A stretch of DNA of 64,000 nt, from positions 434,001 to 498,000 of the forward strand of contig JAHBXL010000001.1 in NCBI GenBank assembly GCA_019636495.1. The letters run 5' to 3'. Positions 30,231 through 41,512 of this stretch are shown here, in pieces (within the stretch, counting starts at the first letter, position 1; every line of letters begins with the position of its first letter). The notes below the pieces were generated by a model. It did not search any database. It saw only the letters and a list, made by a program, of their open reading frames with translations, and had not been told where the DNA came from. Source of the stretch: Phycisphaeraceae bacterium (lineage in GTDB: Bacteria; Planctomycetota; Phycisphaerae; Phycisphaerales; UBA1924). Position numbers and translations under genes: made by a program.

Positions 30231-30935
30231 TCATTTCACGCCTGGGCTTGTGTTGACGATCACTGGAACGGGCAGTCGTACGATCAACCGAGCGGCATCT
30301 TTGCCGATTGCCGCAACAGGATCAAGCCTCTCCACAATATCCACGCTATCGCGTGGCAGTCGATACAGATTCAACTCGACAACATCTCCCTCCGAAACTG
30401 ACGGGATTGCATACTCGCTCACCCAGAACTCGTCCCCTGGGCCTTCGGGCGTGACATCTTCTCCGAGGTGCTTCCAAAGCACCCAAGGTCCGCCAGCCAC
30501 GTGTTGTGAGCCGTCAGGTTTAGTTATCACAATACTCCCGATGTACCAATATGTGTTGTCTCCCATGTCCCAAGTGATACGAAGCGCCATTCTGTCACCG
30601 GCGCTCACGAATAATCGCCCCATCGCTGCGTCTTGAACGAGTCGTGCTGCCAGCCATGCTGAGTAAGAATCCTGCATCGGCGCACTCCGATTCACGAGGT
30701 CCTTACGTCTCTCGTGCATCATGCTCTTGAAAGCATCATCAACGCCCTTCCCGCTTAACAACTCCCTAATGGCCGAAGCTGCAAGCATGCCGGGCTTAAC
30801 AGATGAGGACGCGGCTGGCTGCGACATGGGAGGGCTCGAGCTTGCTGGCATCGCGAACACGAGTGCGATGCATACACACTGCCAGCCACCAGCGAGCCAC
30901 CGACGATGAGGATTGCGAATGTTGCCACACAGCAT
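30231..30935 (-). CDS. secreted protein of unknown function downstream of the Rhs tip
   Basis: This 234-residue protein has a signal-peptide-like N-terminus (WQCVCIALVFAMPASSS). The mature part contains a mixed alpha/beta sequence with WDMGDNTYWYIGSI and GGPWVLWKHLGED. No family is recognised. It starts 43 bp after the truncated Rhs gene with the HEILH tip and shares its lower GC and different codon use. By position it could be a periplasmic immunity or partner protein for that tip; the sequence itself does not show this. Weak ribosome-binding site (TAGGT) before ATG 30935. Confidence 0.6.
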   Translation of the reverse strand: MLCGNIRNPHRRWLAGGWQCVCIALVFAMPASSSPPMSQPAASSSVKPGMLAASAIRELLSGKGVDDAFKSMMHERRKDLVNRSAPMQDSYSAWLAARLVQDAAMGRLFVSAGDRMALRITWDMGDNTYWYIGSIVITKPDGSQHVAGGPWVLWKHLGEDVTPEGPGDEFWVSEYAIPSVSEGDVVELNLYRLPRDSVDIVERLDPVAAIGKDAARLIVRLPVPVIVNTSPGVK

Positions 30936-30978
30936 TGTTGTTACCTAGTTGTTCACAGATCAATATCGATTGATGTGC

Positions 30979-32418
30979 TCATTGGATGGCAGGAATGCCA
31001 CCGCTACACGCCGTAGTTTCAGTCAACCCACTTGGAGCGCACTCATTCCACGCAGCAAGCCGATCATCATTGCTTACTCCCTTGCAACGACTATCGCTCA
31101 TCTTCATGTACTCGTTGCGCATCGCTTCAACACACTGTGCCCATGTCCTCCCCTCTCGCCATGGGCCTTGCGCGTCACAGCATGACGCTCGCGTTGACGC
31201 TCTAGCCTCCCTGCACAGCCATTGTTTGCAGTACAGCTGAAGATTCTCGGGATCGTAGACGCTACACGTGTCGTCTACCTTGCAGTAGTCAGCCGCATGC
31301 AGAATTTCGTGCGCCAAGGAGCCGCAACCAGAACCTCTGTAACGTACGATATTATCTCTGCAAGAAAAACTATTTGTGTCAGTGCAAACAATCCTCAGTG
31401 CTCCTCGTGAACTTGAGGCGCAGTCAGTATAATACCGTTCAAGAGCTGCCTTAACGATAGGATCATCCTTGCAGCGAACAAGAGGGTCCGATTTACATGA
31501 CTTGTCAATCGTAGGGTCTGGCGCCCGGCGTGGAGGTATAGGAGCATTTGGGGTCGCTGGTCGACAAAACCAAGGGCGAATCAAACACCATACTCCCTGC
31601 TCAATTCCAGGGACAAGCGGATATGGCATAGTGGGAAGGATTGGCCCAGCGCATCCCGCGCGACTGGATGTCCCGCCGCACCCTCCACTAGTTGCTTGAT
31701 CTGCCAACCCCGTCGGGTCAACGCCTCCTATCGGAGACGACCAGGCATAGGCGTTCAGTGATCGCCCATCCACATACCCCAGCGGGTCCCTTCTCGTCCA
31801 CCTCCCCAGCCCGAAGTGCAGGACCCTATGCCGCACGTGCGCGATCTCCGGCGCGGCGAGGTCGTTGCCGAACCCCTCGTGCTCGTAGCCCGCGTAGCCC
31901 TTGCGATTTGCGACGCCGTGGGAGAGCTTCCACCTCCCGCCCACCGCCGCGGCGTTGTAACTGGCCGTGAACAGCGTCTGGTCGGCCGTCGTCCACGCGC
32001 CATCGCGGTTCAGGTCCGCCCGCGCGTTGTTCGCGGCGTAATCCGCGTTGAACGCCGTCTGATCCGCGAGGGAGATGCCGCCGTCCTTGCCGTGATCGCC
32101 CGGCGTCAGCAGGAACGGCACGCCGTACGCGCTGTACTTGATCCACTCGACCACCGCGCCGGCATTGTCGAAGATCGCGCTCACATCGGCACGCCAGTTC
32201 TGCGCGTAGTAGTGCCGCGTCTCCAGCGTGCCATCCGCGGCATTGTACCACTTGTCGGTGTTGTCCCGGTCGCGCAGCAGCACGCTGTCAATGTAACTCG
32301 AACCGCCGTAGCCCGCAACCCCCGCGGCGTGGTAGATGAACAGTTCCTTGGGATCGGTGTCCGCACCCCGCCAGACCCCTACCACTCGCCACTTGTCGTC
32401 GTAGCAGAAGTGGTACAC
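30979..32418 (-). CDS. truncated Rhs-repeat core with Cys-rich zincin-like C-terminal tip
   Basis: This frame gives 479 residues from GTG 32418 and is open 23 codons further to 32487, where an in-frame TGA stops it. It begins in the middle of an Rhs/YD repeat (HYDATGNGTTDGSDPVYHF upstream). The Rhs-associated core ends in GLGRWTRRDPLGYVDGRSLNAY and DPTGLA, the usual boundary before a variable tip. Inside the core are two EF-hand/dockerin-like units (GKDGGISLADQ and DLNRDGAWTTADQ). The tip of about 240 residues has more than 15 cysteines and a HEILH motif (SLAHEILHAADYC) typical of zinc metallopeptidases. The N-terminal Rhs barrel and any signal peptide are missing, so this may be an orphan tip or a pseudogene. 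The tip has lower GC than its surroundings. Confidence 0.65.
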   Translation of the reverse strand: MYHFCYDDKWRVVGVWRGADTDPKELFIYHAAGVAGYGGSSYIDSVLLRDRDNTDKWYNAADGTLETRHYYAQNWRADVSAIFDNAGAVVEWIKYSAYGVPFLLTPGDHGKDGGISLADQTAFNADYAANNARADLNRDGAWTTADQTLFTASYNAAAVGGRWKLSHGVANRKGYAGYEHEGFGNDLAAPEIAHVRHRVLHFGLGRWTRRDPLGYVDGRSLNAYAWSSPIGGVDPTGLADQATSGGCGGTSSRAGCAGPILPTMPYPLVPGIEQGVWCLIRPWFCRPATPNAPIPPRRAPDPTIDKSCKSDPLVRCKDDPIVKAALERYYTDCASSSRGALRIVCTDTNSFSCRDNIVRYRGSGCGSLAHEILHAADYCKVDDTCSVYDPENLQLYCKQWLCREARASTRASCCDAQGPWREGRTWAQCVEAMRNEYMKMSDSRCKGVSNDDRLAAWNECAPSGLTETTACSGGIPAIQ

Positions 32419-32485
32419 CGGGTCGCTCCCATCGGTCGTGCCGTTGCCGGTGGCATCGTAGTGCCAGGTGGTCCTTGCTGGTTGA

Positions 32486-35699
<3,214 letters not shown>

Positions 35700-35703
35700 C
35701 GAC

Positions 35704-35728
35704 GTGCCACTGACCTTCAGGTCAGTGC
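35704..35728. repeat. 25-bp palindromic repeat, copy 2
   Basis: Identical to 29212-29236. It begins 4 bp after the CYTH gene stop and could also act as a transcript-end hairpin. Confidence 0.75.
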
Positions 35729-35736
35729 GGTCTCAC

Positions 35737-35795
35737 TTTCCCCTCTCCCCGGTCGCCGGGGAGAGGTGGCTCGCGCAAGCGAGCCGGTGAGGGGT
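35737..35795. repeat. dispersed CTCCCC/GGGGAG element, copy 2
   Basis: TTTCCCCTCTCCCCGG pairs with CCGGGGAGAGG; a second hairpin GGCTCGCGCAAGCGAGCC and GGTGAGGGGT complete the element as in copy 1. Confidence 0.75.
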
Positions 35796-35919
35796 TCTGT
35801 GCTCTTCCCAAGCGCAGCGAAGGCGATAAGGGCTCCCCCCCTGCACGCCCGCACCTCGGTTGACGCCCCCTCCCGATCCACTATCCTCTGTGCACTCGCC
35901 ACCAGCCAAGGAGGGCCGC

Positions 35920-38346
35920 GTGAGTCACACCGCGCTACTGGAATCACCCGAAGCAATGCCCGCCAAGCCACGTCGTTCCGACAAGCCCGCTCGCGCCACC
36001 GCCGAAACGATGGCCACGCGGCAGCGGGATATCGCCGTGTCCGAGTTCTTCGCCAAGAACCGCCACCTGCTCGGCTTTGACAATCCGCGCAAGTCACTTT
36101 TGACAACCGTCAAAGAAGCCGTGGACAACAGCCTCGATGCCTGCGAAGAAGCCGGCATCCTCCCCGACATCACCATCGTCATCGAGGACCTGCAGCCCGA
36201 CCGGCCCGCCTCCGCAAAGTCCTCGCGCTACCGCGTGACGTGCGTCGACAACGGCCCCGGCATCGTCCGCGCCCAGGTCGAGAACGTCTTCGGCCGGCTC
36301 CTCTTTGGCTCGAAGTTCCACCGCCTCAAGATGTCGCGCGGGCAGCAGGGCATCGGCATTTCCGCCGCGGGCATGTACGGGCTGATCACGACCGGCAAGC
36401 CGATGCTCATCCAGACGCGGCCCAAGGCGCACAAGCCCGCTCACCACATCGAACTGGCGATGAACACCAAGACCAACCGCGCCGAGGTCACGGTCGATGA
36501 AGAGACCGACGACTTCCCCCTCGCGCGACTCCGCGAACTCTCGCGCGATGTCCGCGACCTCGCCGATCGCGGCGAGTTTCTCTCCGCCGCGGCGTATCCC
36601 ACCGGCACCAGCGTCACCATCGAACTCGAAGGCAAGTACCAGCGCGGCCGCGGCAGCGTCGATGAGTTCCTCGAACTCACCGCGATCGCCAATCCCCACG
36701 CACGCATCACGCTGGTCCGCCCCACGCGCACCACCGAAGAAGACGCCGACGATGCCCCGCTCCTCAAGGGCAAAGCAAAGTCGCCCGGCATCAAGACCGC
36801 AAGCGCGGATGACGATGCCGCGCCCGATCCGGCGGACTCCGCCTCCCAATCCCCAATCCAAAATCCGCAATCCAAAATCGAGATCACCCAGGACCTCGGC
36901 TCCATCGTCGTCTTCCCCCGCGCCGTCAGCGAACTCCCGCCCGAGACCAAGGAGATCCAGCCGCATCCCCGCGGCGTCGAACTCGGCACTCTGCTCCAGA
37001 TGCTCAAGGACTACGAGGTCTCGCACCGCGGCGAGTCCCTCTACAACTTCCTGCAGGATCAGTTCTGCCGCGTCTCGGCCAATACCGCCGCGGCGTTCTG
37101 CGAGCAGATCGGCGTCACCAGCCGCACCCGCGCATCCTCCATCGAATCCGAGCAGGCCGAGAAGTTATTTAAGGTCTTCCAGAATGCCAGACTCGCGCCC
37201 CCGCCGACCGATTGCCTTGCGCCCATCGGCGTGCGGCAGTTGCTCGCCGGAATGCTCAAGGGCGTGCGCGCCGAGTTCTACGCCGCCAGTTCGCGCGAGG
37301 CCGCGGTCTACCGCGGCCGCCCGTTCCTCATCGAGGCCGCCATCGCCTTCGGCGGCGACCTTCCCGCCGATGATTCCTCGCGAGTCATCCGCTTTGCCAA
37401 TCGCGTGCCGCTGCTCTACCAGCAGTCGGCGTGCTCGAGTTTCAAGGCCGTAGCCGAGACCAACTGGCGCAACTACGACCTGCAGCAGCCAAGGGGGGGG
37501 GTGCCCGTCGGCCCGCTCGTCATCATGATCCACATGGCGAGCGTGTGGGTGCCCTTCACGAGCGAGAGCAAGGAAGCGATCGCCGATTATGACGAGATTC
37601 GCAAGGAAATGAAACTTGCGTTGATGGAGTGCGGCCGAAAACTCGGAACGTATCTCCGAAAACGCCTGAAGATGCGCCGCGAGAGCGAACGCCGCGACAT
37701 CTTCGAGCGCTACATCGGCGAGATCACCCAGGCCATCAACGCCATCAACGGTGTCGACGTCAGGAAACTCTACGACACCCTCCTTGCCCAGGCCCGCAAA
37801 CGCACCGCCATCGCCGATGTCGAACTCGATGAAGAGGGCAAGGTCAAAAAATCGCGCGAAGAAGATGCGGCCGATGAAGACGGGGTGATCATCGTGCCAT
37901 CAGATGGAAGCACCCTCCCCCCGGCGCGCAGCGCGCGGGGAGAGTTGGCGGGCCCGAAGGGCGAGCCGGTGAGGGGCGCCTCCAAAGCCGAACACACCGC
38001 GGCCGCCATGCTCAAAGTCGCCTCTCTCCGCGCCGGCGATGATGATGACCAGCCCGCCCTTATCGACACCACAGAGGTCAAACGCCTGAACCAGAGAGGC
38101 AAACCGCCCAGGCGGCCAAAGAATGTCGCAAGCGCCAAGCGTGCGAACGCCGCGCGGGCAGAGAAGCCCGCACCTGCAAAGCCCGCCGCGCAGGCCGCGC
38201 CCAGGCCCACAGCGCCTGCCAAGCCTGCCGCGAAGTCAGGCCCTTCTCCCGCCGCGGCGAAGCCGCCAGCACCCACGGACAAGCCCAAACTCCGCCTCGT
38301 CAACGGCAAACTGGTTCCGGTGGATTCGGGGCCGGGGTTGTTCTGA
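35920..38346 (+). CDS. top6B: DNA topoisomerase VI subunit B
   Basis: This is the ATPase subunit of a type IIB topoisomerase. The 808-residue protein has a GHKL ATPase: KEAVDNSLDACEE (N box), CVDNGPGI (G1) and SRGQQGIGISAAGMYG (G2). An H2TH-like segment and a transducer with the switch-lysine region follow (NRVPLLYQQSACSSFKA). Archaeal TopVI-B is about 500-600 residues; here there is a low-complexity insertion around 290-330 and a Lys/Ala/Pro-rich tail from about 640. Both extra parts overlap repeat DNA. The start is GTG 35920 behind AAGGAGG. No subunit A gene is adjacent, which is unusual. Confidence 0.93.
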   Translation: MSHTALLESPEAMPAKPRRSDKPARATAETMATRQRDIAVSEFFAKNRHLLGFDNPRKSLLTTVKEAVDNSLDACEEAGILPDITIVIEDLQPDRPASAKSSRYRVTCVDNGPGIVRAQVENVFGRLLFGSKFHRLKMSRGQQGIGISAAGMYGLITTGKPMLIQTRPKAHKPAHHIELAMNTKTNRAEVTVDEETDDFPLARLRELSRDVRDLADRGEFLSAAAYPTGTSVTIELEGKYQRGRGSVDEFLELTAIANPHARITLVRPTRTTEEDADDAPLLKGKAKSPGIKTASADDDAAPDPADSASQSPIQNPQSKIEITQDLGSIVVFPRAVSELPPETKEIQPHPRGVELGTLLQMLKDYEVSHRGESLYNFLQDQFCRVSANTAAAFCEQIGVTSRTRASSIESEQAEKLFKVFQNARLAPPPTDCLAPIGVRQLLAGMLKGVRAEFYAASSREAAVYRGRPFLIEAAIAFGGDLPADDSSRVIRFANRVPLLYQQSACSSFKAVAETNWRNYDLQQPRGGVPVGPLVIMIHMASVWVPFTSESKEAIADYDEIRKEMKLALMECGRKLGTYLRKRLKMRRESERRDIFERYIGEITQAINAINGVDVRKLYDTLLAQARKRTAIADVELDEEGKVKKSREEDAADEDGVIIVPSDGSTLPPARSARGELAGPKGEPVRGASKAEHTAAAMLKVASLRAGDDDDQPALIDTTEVKRLNQRGKPPRRPKNVASAKRANAARAEKPAPAKPAAQAAPRPTAPAKPAAKSGPSPAAAKPPAPTDKPKLRLVNGKLVPVDSGPGLF
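36845..36879. repeat. five tandem 7-bp units CNNAATC inside top6B
   Basis: CCCAATC, CCCAATC, CAAAATC, CGCAATC, CAAAATC follow without gaps. They encode the NPQSK-type stretch of the linker between the ATPase and transducer domains. The total of 35 bp is not a multiple of three, yet the gene stays in frame. Confidence 0.85.
37912..37976. repeat. CTCCCC/GGGGAG element, copy 3, inside top6B
   Basis: CCCTCCCCCCGGCGCGC pairs with GCGCGCGGGGAGAG, followed by GGGCCCGAAGGGCGAGCC and GGTGAGGGGC, the same layout as copies 1 and 2. It reads in frame as a Pro/Ala/Arg/Gly stretch in the C-terminal tail. Confidence 0.7.
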
Positions 38347-38957
38347 TTCGGATTGTCAGCGCAAGGCCTGACAAGCCCATCCTGCCCATGCGGCAGGCGT
38401 GGAACGAACGGAGCGGCGCGGCGTCGGCCACAGTGGGAGTTCCAGGGGTAGGGCCGCCCCGGCAGCTAGACATCCGATCGACTACGCTGTGACCTTAGTC
38501 TGACTTTGTGAATGGTCTGGGCCTTTCGGCATCTTGCCCTGATGTACCACTGCTTACGCGCGACTTTGAGGCGTGGGTAGTGCTGGTCTTGGCGCGTCCG
38601 CGGCGGTGAAGCGGGGCGAGTGAGTCTGATGAGGCGGATGGGGGGCGATACCTGCGCCTGCTTCGCAGGCTTGAAGGCAGAACGGAGGGGCGGGGTCTGC
38701 ATGGGCCGCGAACCACCGGACAAGCCCGGTGGCAAACGACTTGAGTCCGCTACGCGGGCGGGAGAGGGACGCCCGCCCATTTCATGGGCGAGGTGCTTTG
38801 TGATGAGCGTTTCCAGATGCTGCGCATCTGGCAACCAACGTGCGCCCGCATCGCGGGCGGGGCTGGGCGGTGAGCGGTCAGCACGCAACCGGCAATGACA
38901 TCGGCGAGCCCCAATCTCGTGCCACCGACTGCGGCTCGGAGCGGCCGTTGCGGAGTG
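38347..38957. repeat. noncoding interval with a second hairpin array
   Basis: There is no gene in 611 bp. Hairpins with 6-8 bp stems and 3-nt loops are at 38656-38670 (GCCTGC-TTC-GCAGGC), 38774-38790 (CGCCCAT-TTC-ATGGGCG), 38813-38831 (CCAGATGC-TGC-GCATCTGG) and 38843-38859 (CGCCCGC-ATC-GCGGGCG). Stem sequences differ while geometry is uniform. A weak open frame on the minus strand (38466-38888) looks like chance. Confidence 0.6.
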
Positions 38958-40481
38958 TTACACCTTCAACGCCGCCGCGGCCTTGGCCTCGACGCTCGGG
39001 CCGTGCTGCGCTGCGGCCTGCATCATCGCCGCGACGTCGATCCCCAGGTGCTTCGCGACGCGCGTGCCGTAGTCGGGGTCTGCGCGGAAGAAGTGGCACA
39101 GTTGCCGCATCTGCACTTCCTTGCGCGCCTGCCCGAGTCCGCCGGCGATGCGCCGCGTGAGGCGGTCCTTCTGGCCCTCATCGAAGAGGCGGTAGAGGTT
39201 GCCCGGCTGCGTGTAGTCATCGTGATCGATGGTCGAATCGAAGCGATCGATGATCGTCTCGCCGAGTTTCCACGCGGGGTCGGCAAAGGCGGGGTCGGGC
39301 TTGGGCGCAGTCGGGATGCTGTTGGGCCAGTAGTTGGGCGCGGAGCCGTACTCGCCGAGCGTTGACTGTCCATCGCGGATGTAGTTCATGACGGGGCATC
39401 GCGGCTTGTTCACCGGCACCTGGTGGTGATTGACGCCCAGCCGGTGCAGGTGCGTGTCGGCGTAGGACATCAGCCGCGCCTGGAGCATCTTGTCGGGCGA
39501 GGGGCCGATGCCGGGCACCAGCGCGCTGGGCTTGAACGCGGCCTGCTCGACCTCGGCGAAGTAGTTCTCGGGGTTGCGGTTGAGTTCCATCTCGCCGACC
39601 TCGATCAGCGGGAACTCTTTGTGCGGCCAGACCTTCGTCAGATCGAACGGGTTCCAGCGGAAACTCTCCGCCTGCGCCTGGGTCATGATCTGCACGCAGA
39701 CGCGCCACTTCGGGAACTCGCCGCGAGCGATCGCTTCGAAGAGATCGCGCTGGTGGCTCTCGCGATCGTTCGCGATCACCTTCCCCGCCTCCTCATCGGT
39801 CATGTTCTTGATGCCCTGCTTGCACTTGAAGTGGAACTTGCACCACACGCGCTCGCCCGCGGCGTTGATCAGCGAGTATGTGTGCGAGCCGAATCCGTGC
39901 AGGTGGCGATACGAAGCCGGGATGCCGCGATCCGAGAACAGGATCGTCACCTGGTGGAGCGATTCGGGGCAGAGCGACCAGAAGTCCCACTGCATGTCCA
40001 TGTTGCGCAGGTTGGTCTGCGGGTGCCGCTTCTGCGTGTGGATGAACATCTGGAACTTGTATGGATCGCGCACGAAGAACACCGGCGTGTTGTTGCCGAC
40101 CAGGTCCCAGTTGCCCTCTTCGGTGTAGAACTTCACGGCAAACCCGCGCACATCGCGCTCGGCATCCGCCGCGCCGCGCTCGCCCGCCACGGTCGAGAAT
40201 CGCAGGAACAGGTCGGTCCTCTTGCCGACCTTGCCGAACAGCGCTGCACGCGTGAAACTCGTGATGTCGTTGGTCACGGTGAACGTGCCGTACGCGCCGC
40301 TTCCCTTCGCGTGCACCACGCGCTCCGGGATCCGTTCACGGTTGAAATGCTGCATTTGTTCCAGCAGTGAAACGTCCTGCAGAAGAACCGGACCGCGGGG
40401 GCCGGCAGTCAAGGCCTGCTGGTTGGCGATGGGCGCGCCGTTGGCAGTGGTGAGAATGGGGCAGTGTTCGCCGTTGCTCAT
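38958..40481 (-). CDS. katA: haem catalase
   Basis: This 507-residue monofunctional catalase breaks down hydrogen peroxide. The catalytic His is in [12 protein letters not shown] and the Asn in the [11 protein letters not shown] segment. The proximal haem Tyr is in [21 protein letters not shown] precedes ATG 40481. It is divergent from an OxyR-type regulator with a promoter between them, so peroxide-induced expression is expected. Confidence 0.96.
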   Translation of the reverse strand: MSNGEHCPILTTANGAPIANQQALTAGPRGPVLLQDVSLLEQMQHFNRERIPERVVHAKGSGAYGTFTVTNDITSFTRAALFGKVGKRTDLFLRFSTVAGERGAADAERDVRGFAVKFYTEEGNWDLVGNNTPVFFVRDPYKFQMFIHTQKRHPQTNLRNMDMQWDFWSLCPESLHQVTILFSDRGIPASYRHLHGFGSHTYSLINAAGERVWCKFHFKCKQGIKNMTDEEAGKVIANDRESHQRDLFEAIARGEFPKWRVCVQIMTQAQAESFRWNPFDLTKVWPHKEFPLIEVGEMELNRNPENYFAEVEQAAFKPSALVPGIGPSPDKMLQARLMSYADTHLHRLGVNHHQVPVNKPRCPVMNYIRDGQSTLGEYGSAPNYWPNSIPTAPKPDPAFADPAWKLGETIIDRFDSTIDHDDYTQPGNLYRLFDEGQKDRLTRRIAGGLGQARKEVQMRQLCHFFRADPDYGTRVAKHLGIDVAAMMQAAAQHGPSVEAKAAAALKV

Positions 40482-40506
40482 GGGGTGCTCCTTTCGAGAA
40501 CGGGGC

Positions 40507-40535
40507 ACGATATCGGCGCGGGGCATATGCGTCAA
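40507..40535 (-). promoter_or_regulatory. katA promoter
   Basis: TTGACG (40535-40530), a 17-bp spacer and TATCGT (40512-40507) face katA, whose ATG is 26 bp further. The 89-bp katA-oxyR interval should also contain the regulator's binding site; ATAG near 40557-40560 could be part of it. Confidence 0.45.
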
Positions 40536-40570
40536 AGACGATTGACCACGGTGAGTCATAGGATATGCGT

Positions 40571-41485
40571 ATGGAACTGCACCAACTGCGGTACTTTATC
40601 GCCGCGGCGGAGACGCTGAGCGTGACGCGGGCGGCGGCGCGATGCGGGGTGGCGCAGCCATCGTTGAGTCAGCAGATCGCGCGGCTGGAGGCGTCGCTCG
40701 GCGCGAGGGTGTTTGATCGACTGGGGCGGGGCATCGCGCTGACGGATGCGGGGCGAGCGCTGCTGCCGCGTGCGCGGCGGATCCTCGCGGAGGTTCGCGA
40801 TGCGGAGGCGAATGTTCAGCGCGAGGCGGACGAGGGCGCGGGCGGCGCGGCGGCGCTGTCTCTGGGGGCGATTCCGACGGTGGCGCCGTACGTGCTGCCG
40901 GGCGCGCTGAAGGCTCTGCGGGCCGGGCACCGCGGGTGTGAGTTGATGATCCGCGAGTCGTTCACGCAGGACCTGGTCGCGCTGGTGCTCGAGAACCAAC
41001 TGGACTGCGCCATCACGAGCACGCCGATCGATGATGACCGGCTGGACGTGCAGGCGCTCGCGCACGAGGAACTGGTCGTGGCCATGCCCGCCACGCACGC
41101 CTTTGCGAAGCGCGGGCAGATCAACTGGGCGGACTTGCGGAGCGAACCGGTCGTCACGCTCGACGACATGCACTGCCTGGGCCGTCAGATCGAGGGCTTC
41201 TGCTCGGCGCGGTCATCGGCCTCGCGCATCGTGTGTCGGACGACGCAACTGGCGACGATCTTTGAACTGGTTGCGCTCGGCGTGGGCGTGTCGATCGTGC
41301 CCGAGATGGCCGCGCGGCACCATGGCACGCGCCGGTGGCGCTATGCGCGACTGAGCCAGCACAAGCCGATCCGGCAGATCGCGATGGTGTGGCGGAGCGA
41401 TCGCGAGCGGCCGCGGCTCTCGCGTCGGCTGGCGGAGATCGTGAAGGATGGGCTCGGAGCGAACGGGCCTTCGAACGCTTCGTGA
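40571..41485 (+). CDS. oxyR: OxyR-type hydrogen peroxide-sensing LysR regulator
   Basis: This 304-residue LysR-family protein has an N-terminal winged helix-turn-helix ([31 protein letters not shown]) and a periplasmic-binding-like sensor domain. The redox cysteines are spaced as in OxyR: C-x8-C in [16 protein letters not shown] 40571 has AGGA 7 nt upstream and gives the standard MELHQLRYF start. Divergence from katA supports peroxide control of catalase. Confidence 0.92.
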   Translation: MELHQLRYFIAAAETLSVTRAAARCGVAQPSLSQQIARLEASLGARVFDRLGRGIALTDAGRALLPRARRILAEVRDAEANVQREADEGAGGAAALSLGAIPTVAPYVLPGALKALRAGHRGCELMIRESFTQDLVALVLENQLDCAITSTPIDDDRLDVQALAHEELVVAMPATHAFAKRGQINWADLRSEPVVTLDDMHCLGRQIEGFCSARSSASRIVCRTTQLATIFELVALGVGVSIVPEMAARHHGTRRWRYARLSQHKPIRQIAMVWRSDRERPRLSRRLAEIVKDGLGANGPSNAS

Positions 41486-41512
41486 GGGTTCGGGGGCGCA
41501 CCGGTCGGGCGC

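Noticed and set aside
38466..38888. possible small gene on the minus strand between katA and top6B
   Set aside because: Composition is Arg/Pro/Ser-rich, it crosses the hairpin array, and no ribosome-binding site or family similarity is seen.
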